Source: Deltaproteobacteria bacterium
Lineage (GTDB): Bacteria; Bdellovibrionota_C; UBA2361; SZUA-149; JADYYL01
NCBI GenBank assembly: GCA_020853655.1
Contig: JADYYL010000244.1
Span: 1 to 9,766, forward strand
Length of the DNA: 9,766 nt
Reading direction: 5' to 3'
Shown here: in pieces, positions 6,823-9,766 of the stretch
How positions within the stretch are numbered: position 1 is the stretch's first letter
Layout of the letters: every line of letters starts with the position of its first letter
Notes under the pieces: model-generated
What the model saw: only the letters and a program-made list of their open reading frames with translations
The model's database searches: none
Told to the model about the DNA's origin: nothing
Position numbers and translations under genes: made by a program

Positions 6823-8652
6823 GAAGAGTCTCTTGCCGTTTGCGACGAAAGTGACTCGTGCCAGCGGGCCGCCGAAGGTGAATCCTCGGGTTGGCAGTCG
6901 CACCATCGGCCCGGAACGGAGTCCGCCATCGTTGGCGTTCTGAGCATACACCGCGGAGTCCTTCACGGCATCGACCTGAGCATCGGAGACATCGTCATAT
7001 GCTTCCGCAGCGACCCGGGCGAGCTGCTCTCCAGGATTCTTGCTTTTCAAGATCCGATTCGCGTCCTTATCTGCATCGCCTTCAGATTTTTCTCCGGACT
7101 GAATCCAAGCAGCCGCATATCGGCGAAGTGTCGGGGTCAGCTCGTCACGTCCGTTGACCTCTGCGACAATTCGCGGAGCGCCTAGGCCTTCCAAGGTGGC
7201 GGCGAGCATCTGAGCCTGATCGCGCGTCAGTGGAGTAAGTTTTTCAAACGCGTCGACGATGGTGGACTGCCCGATGACGAGCCCATTTCGTCGAGCGCTT
7301 TCAGCGAAGGCTCCCTTCGGATCCACGTTCCCGGTCGTTCCGATGACATAGTCCTGAGTAAAGCGGCCTGGATCCACTCCGCGGCCTGCTGTTGCGACGA
7401 GGGCCGCCTCTTCACGATAGAGCGACTTGAAATAATGGTCTTTACTGAATCGACGCCAGTGTTCGAGTTGAAACGCTGCATCTCTGACAGCATCTGGGCT
7501 GTTCAAGTCGATTCCAGACGCGGTGAGTCCGACGGCATCCTGCATCCGGTCTCGTGGACGAACATCCTGGCCAACGCGTGCCCCGACGTCTCCTGGGCCA
7601 AACGGCGGACGCGGCGGCGCTTGCACCGGGGCTTTCGCGGCTTGTTGCGCTGGAGACGTGCTCTCTGCCGCGGCTTGGGGAACGGGCTCGCTTCCAGTTT
7701 GTTTCGGGATGTTGTTGTCCATCGTTCCCGGGTTTCTCAAAAGCTCTGTTACTCTGCTCGTGACGGTCGCTGACCGATTCTGAGCGCCAACTGTTGTATT
7801 CGCAGTATCGAGCTTGAGGCTCTGATACTCCGTGCGGGCAAGCGCGTCGGCGTTGCTGAAGGCGTATCCGAGTTCTGCCACCTGGTCGGCACTGAGCTTT
7901 GGATAGTTCCGAAGACCTTCGCGATCACCGTTCCGGGGATAATAGTTGATACCGCTCTTTTGAAGCGCTTCCTTGAACCGGTCGGTCATCTCACCGGGAA
8001 GGATCGTTCCCTCGCCTTGGAGCTGGCTCAACGTCTTCTCGAACGTGCTGCGACTCTCGTTAATCGCGTTGCTCATCGCCCGGACATCGCTTGGGCTCGC
8101 GGTCGATCGCTGAATCTGCCGACCGTCTGGCGCGAGCACGCGCGGCTGCGAGCCTGGCCCGTAGCCTGTTCGTCCGCGATACCCCGGCGCCGGAGCGGCG
8201 GGTTCGGCGGCAGGCGGCGCATCGGGAGAGAAGCCTCGTCGGGCCTCTTGGATCGCGGCGTCACCAAGTGCGCCCGACAACATCCGGTAATACGGATTCG
8301 GGTTTGCACGCTCTTGATCGCGAATCAGCGAGTTGATCTTGTAGTCGTCAAAGCTTGCGACAGGGGGCAAAACGATATCGCGTGCTGCCGCTGGAGCGGG
8401 ATTTGGCGTCGTCCCTGCAGCCTGGCCAGCTTGCCCGCCTGCGGGGGGAGCTTGGCGGGTTCCGCCACTCGGAGCTGGATTTGAAGGAGCGGGTGCAGCC
8501 GGCTTCGTTCCCGAGCCTGAGATTCGAGGTGGCCGGGCTGGCTGTTGCTGCTCCTCGCCATAGTGGCTCGCCGCTGGAAGCACCGCTTTAAGATTCACGG
8601 GAGAAACTTCGTCTTGCGTAGTGTTTCTCGTCGTCTGATTCGGCATCACCAT
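6817..8652 (-). CDS. Cysteine-free Pro/Ala-rich soluble protein of unknown function
   Basis: I do not recognise this 611-aa protein. It has no signal peptide, no membrane segment and no cysteine. A polar N-terminus (1-40, with QQQ) leads into a Pro/Ala/Gly-rich disordered linker (about 41-92), a short ordered stretch with many charged and Tyr residues (98-143), a second Pro/Ala linker (145-170), a predicted helical region (about 186-310), a third linker (320-355), and a C-terminal ordered part (about 365-611) rich in short helices and ending GGPLARVTFVANGKRLFW. Repeated compact segments joined by Pro/Ala linkers suggest a scaffold, adaptor or structural protein rather than an enzyme; this is inference. 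The ATG at 8652 has AAGGA six bases upstream; an ATG at 8646 is a less well spaced alternative. It lies last in the block after three pilin-like genes, 129 bases downstream, and is followed by a strong terminator, so it probably belongs to the same system. Confidence 0.85.
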   Translation of the reverse strand: MVMPNQTTRNTTQDEVSPVNLKAVLPAASHYGEEQQQPARPPRISGSGTKPAAPAPSNPAPSGGTRQAPPAGGQAGQAAGTTPNPAPAAARDIVLPPVASFDDYKINSLIRDQERANPNPYYRMLSGALGDAAIQEARRGFSPDAPPAAEPAAPAPGYRGRTGYGPGSQPRVLAPDGRQIQRSTASPSDVRAMSNAINESRSTFEKTLSQLQGEGTILPGEMTDRFKEALQKSGINYYPRNGDREGLRNYPKLSADQVAELGYAFSNADALARTEYQSLKLDTANTTVGAQNRSATVTSRVTELLRNPGTMDNNIPKQTGSEPVPQAAAESTSPAQQAAKAPVQAPPRPPFGPGDVGARVGQDVRPRDRMQDAVGLTASGIDLNSPDAVRDAAFQLEHWRRFSKDHYFKSLYREEAALVATAGRGVDPGRFTQDYVIGTTGNVDPKGAFAESARRNGLVIGQSTIVDAFEKLTPLTRDQAQMLAATLEGLGAPRIVAEVNGRDELTPTLRRYAAAWIQSGEKSEGDADKDANRILKSKNPGEQLARVAAEAYDDVSDAQVDAVKDSAVYAQNANDGGLRSGPMVRLPTRGFTFGGPLARVTFVANGKRLFW

Positions 8653-8663
8653 AACGTTTCCTT
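8653..8663 (-). promoter_or_regulatory. Ribosome binding site of the 611-aa gene
   Basis: Read on the minus strand, AAGGA (8663-8659) is separated by six bases from the ATG at 8652. This favours that start over the ATG two codons later. Confidence 0.65.
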
Positions 8664-8673
8664 GCCCACGTGC

Positions 8674-8705
8674 CCTTCGCCATCCATCGAAACATCCGAT
8701 GAAGG
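8674..8705 (-). promoter_or_regulatory. Possible leader hairpin or small pseudoknot
   Basis: In the 129-base gap before the 611-aa gene, CATCG and CGATG can pair across a seven-base loop, extended by CCTT/AAGG beyond an internal bulge. Alternatively GAAAC and GTTTC can pair across it, giving a small pseudoknot. It lies about 10 bases upstream of the Shine-Dalgarno. The stems are short, so chance is possible. Confidence 0.25.
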
Positions 8706-8781
8706 TTTCAGGTTCCTACCAATCCACTCATTCGAAAAACGAGCGCTCAACGACTCACGCCGAGGAGCGAACGCTGAAAGC

Positions 8782-9150
8782 TCATCCCCCCGGAGCGATG
8801 AACATCGCTGCATCACACACCAGGTCATGATCGAAGAAGAACATCGCTGTCGGCCCAATCAAGAATGAAGCGATTGCGACGACTAACGCTTGTAAAGCTG
8901 TTCGATGCGCACCGTATGCCGTAGCTACGACCGCACCGAGCATCGAAGCTCCGGTGAGCAACATGCCGTATGTGCCTTCCGTGAAGTAGAGAAGCCAGCA
9001 CGACGCTTCGTCGATGGCGGCCACCGCGTCTGCGACGGATTGGTCGACCGGCTGAGCAAGCGCTGTTCCTGCATCCAGCAGGAGCACTGCGTACAGCGCG
9101 GCGATCGTTCCCCATCGCGCGGCGTATTCACCTTTCAACACACCTTTCAT
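8782..9150 (-). CDS. Small pilin-like membrane protein with C-terminal Gly-Gly
   Basis: This 122-aa protein has a signal peptide (hydrophobic core about 14-27) with a likely cleavage ALA|Q after residue 32, leaving about 90 residues. The mature part has C51, the motif TEGTYG (57-62), a first membrane helix (about 62-80), a short positively charged turn with AHR (81-83), a second helix (about 84-105) ending in MFFF, C112, and a final PGG. It is a paralogue of the gene upstream, with nearly the same cysteine spacing (61 residues). Small size, leader and two-helix hairpin fit the VirB2/TrbC class of conjugative pilins by architecture, but I see no diagnostic family motif; a pore-forming or holin-like protein is an alternative. 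The ATG at 9150 is chosen because AGGAG lies five bases upstream; the GTG at 9156 overlaps that site. It sits second to last in the minus-strand block. Confidence 0.85.
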   Translation of the reverse strand: MKGVLKGEYAARWGTIAALYAVLLLDAGTALAQPVDQSVADAVAAIDEASCWLLYFTEGTYGMLLTGASMLGAVVATAYGAHRTALQALVVAIASFLIGPTAMFFFDHDLVCDAAMFIAPGG

Positions 9151-9155
9151 GCACA

Positions 9156-9160
9156 CTCCT
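9156..9160 (-). promoter_or_regulatory. Ribosome binding site deciding the start at 9150
   Basis: Read on the minus strand, AGGAG (9160-9156) is followed by a five-base spacer TGTGC and ATG. The first 18-bp repeat unit (9158-9175) overlaps it, so RNA structure there could hide or expose this site. Confidence 0.75.
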
Positions 9161-9211
9161 GGAAAACCGGGGCCCCCTGGAAAACCGCGGTTCCCTCGAA
9201 AATCGAGGAAG
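9158..9211 (-). repeat. Three 18-bp tandem repeats before the pilin-like gene
   Basis: Units at 9158-9175, 9176-9193 and 9194-9211 are exactly 18 bases apart. In plus-strand reading they begin CCTGGAAAACCGGGG, CCTGGAAAACCGCGG and CCTCGAAAATCGAGG. The third is a perfect hairpin, CCTCGA-AAA-TCGAGG; the others contain the palindromes AACCGCGGTT and GGGGCCCC. The array fills most of the 82-base gap between two paralogous genes. It may be a transcript-processing, attenuation or translation-control element. Confidence 0.75.
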
Positions 9212-9232
9212 CCGCCGAGTCAACGCCGACGA

Positions 9233-9703
9233 TTAGCCGCCGATGGTAGGGAAGTTGTAGTTGAGAGAATTGCAATCGATATCGCCGAAGAACAGCATAA
9301 TCACCGGGCGGATGAGCCAAGCCCCCGCACCGACGGCGATCGCGTTCATAGCGGATCGGTAGGCTCCGGTCGCAGCTCCGATGACTGCGACGAGGCCGGC
9401 GACGCTCATGATCAACGCGCCGAAGGTTCCCTGCGACATCACCAAAATCTTGCAGACCTGGTCCAGGACCTGGACGTCATATGTCTGCGCATGAGCCACT
9501 GATTCGAGGCCGGACGCGAAGAGCGCGGCACCAGCGGCATAGAGGACCTTCTCCCTGTGCTTCACGGAGAAACGGGTTGTCGCATCGTTCATCTTTCCGA
9601 TAACGGAGCTTCCGATCTTTCCGAACATGTGTGCGGTCCTCGTCAATTTTCCTGCCATACGTAACCCCAAGAAATCCAAACCAGTGAAGAAATTCTTATC
9701 CAC
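9233..9703 (-). CDS. Small pilin-like membrane protein with C-terminal Gly-Gly
   Basis: This 156-aa protein has a long basic N-terminus and a hydrophobic leader core (about 53-66), with likely cleavage AHA|Q after residue 72, leaving 84 residues. The mature part carries C84, the motif SQGTFG (90-95), membrane helix 1 (about 95-115), a turn with AYR, helix 2 (about 117-138) ending LFFG, C144, and the C-terminus PTIGG. It is paralogous to the gene downstream (shared C...GT(F/Y)G...GA(Y/H)R(S/T)A...P..M.FF...C...GG), and its tail matches the partial gene upstream. Long leaders of this sort occur in VirB2/TraA-type pilins; that assignment is by architecture only. The GTG start at 9703 overlaps the preceding stop by 8 bases, suggesting coupled translation. 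The ATG at 9658 has GGGG six bases upstream and is a real alternative, giving 141 aa with the same mature protein. Confidence 0.85.
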   Translation of the reverse strand: MDKNFFTGLDFLGLRMAGKLTRTAHMFGKIGSSVIGKMNDATTRFSVKHREKVLYAAGAALFASGLESVAHAQTYDVQVLDQVCKILVMSQGTFGALIMSVAGLVAVIGAATGAYRSAMNAIAVGAGAWLIRPVIMLFFGDIDCNSLNYNFPTIGG

Positions 9704-9766
9704 CTACGATAATTGAAAACAACGGGCATACTTCGCCGAAGAAGAAACCAACCACATTCGGTAGGA
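9696..9766 (-). CDS. C-terminal fragment of a third pilin-like paralogue
   Basis: The last 22 codons of a gene that enters from the right edge read PNVVGFFFGEVC, then nine residues ending IIVGG, then TAA at 9696-9698. This matches the tails of the two complete paralogues: a Pro near the end of helix 2, an FF motif, an acidic residue, a cysteine, a short hydrophobic stretch and a final Gly-Gly. Its stop overlaps the GTG start of the next gene. The family match rests on a short segment, but every key position agrees. Confidence 0.75.
   Translation of the reverse strand, partial: LPNVVGFFFGEVCPLFSIIVGG

Noticed and set aside
9158..9211. CRISPR array
   Set aside because: The units are contiguous 18-bp tandem repeats with no spacers between them.
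9149..9502. Plus-strand open frames opposite the small membrane proteins
   Set aside because: They lie opposite paralogous, protein-level conserved genes and lack their own features.

Overview
This window is a GC-rich, gene-dense stretch from a Gram-negative-looking bacterium. The evidence for that is cleaved signal peptides, a GalU, and AddAB-type recombination enzymes. The sequence alone does not fix the phylum. Two blocks converge on one strong terminator near 6724-6748.

Left block, plus strand. The window opens inside galU (UTP-glucose-1-phosphate uridylyltransferase; N-terminus missing, ends at 669). A 336-bp non-coding spacer follows (670-1005). It holds a possible weak galU terminator and a family of diverged direct repeats. 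Next is a very large gene (1006-6666, 1886 aa) that fuses, in one polypeptide, an AddB-like half (inactive helicase fold plus a PD-(D/E)XK nuclease with four candidate Fe-S cysteines) to an AddA/UvrD-like superfamily 1 helicase with all motifs intact. The usual C-terminal nuclease of AddA is absent, so this looks like a single-chain AddAB with one nuclease. An inverted repeat followed by G5T5 sits inside its coding sequence.

Right block, minus strand, read from the right edge leftwards. It contains the tail of one small membrane protein (9696-9766), a second (9233-9703), a third (8782-9150), and then a 611-aa cysteine-free, Pro/Ala-rich protein of unknown function (6817-8652). The three small proteins are paralogues. 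The two complete ones have a signal peptide, a two-helix hairpin flanked by two cysteines 60-61 residues apart, a GT(F/Y)G motif at the start of helix 1 and an FF motif at the end of helix 2. All three end in Gly-Gly. Their architecture recalls VirB2/TrbC-type conjugative pilins, but no other secretion gene is visible, so that link is an inference. An array of three 18-bp repeats lies directly in front of the third gene's ribosome binding site. The 611-aa gene ends in an in-frame tandem repeat carrying three successive TAG stops. The block ends at a UUCG-loop terminator.

The most interesting items are the tandem paralogues with invariant C-terminal Gly-Gly and paired cysteines next to an unknown soluble protein, and the single-chain AddB-AddA fusion.
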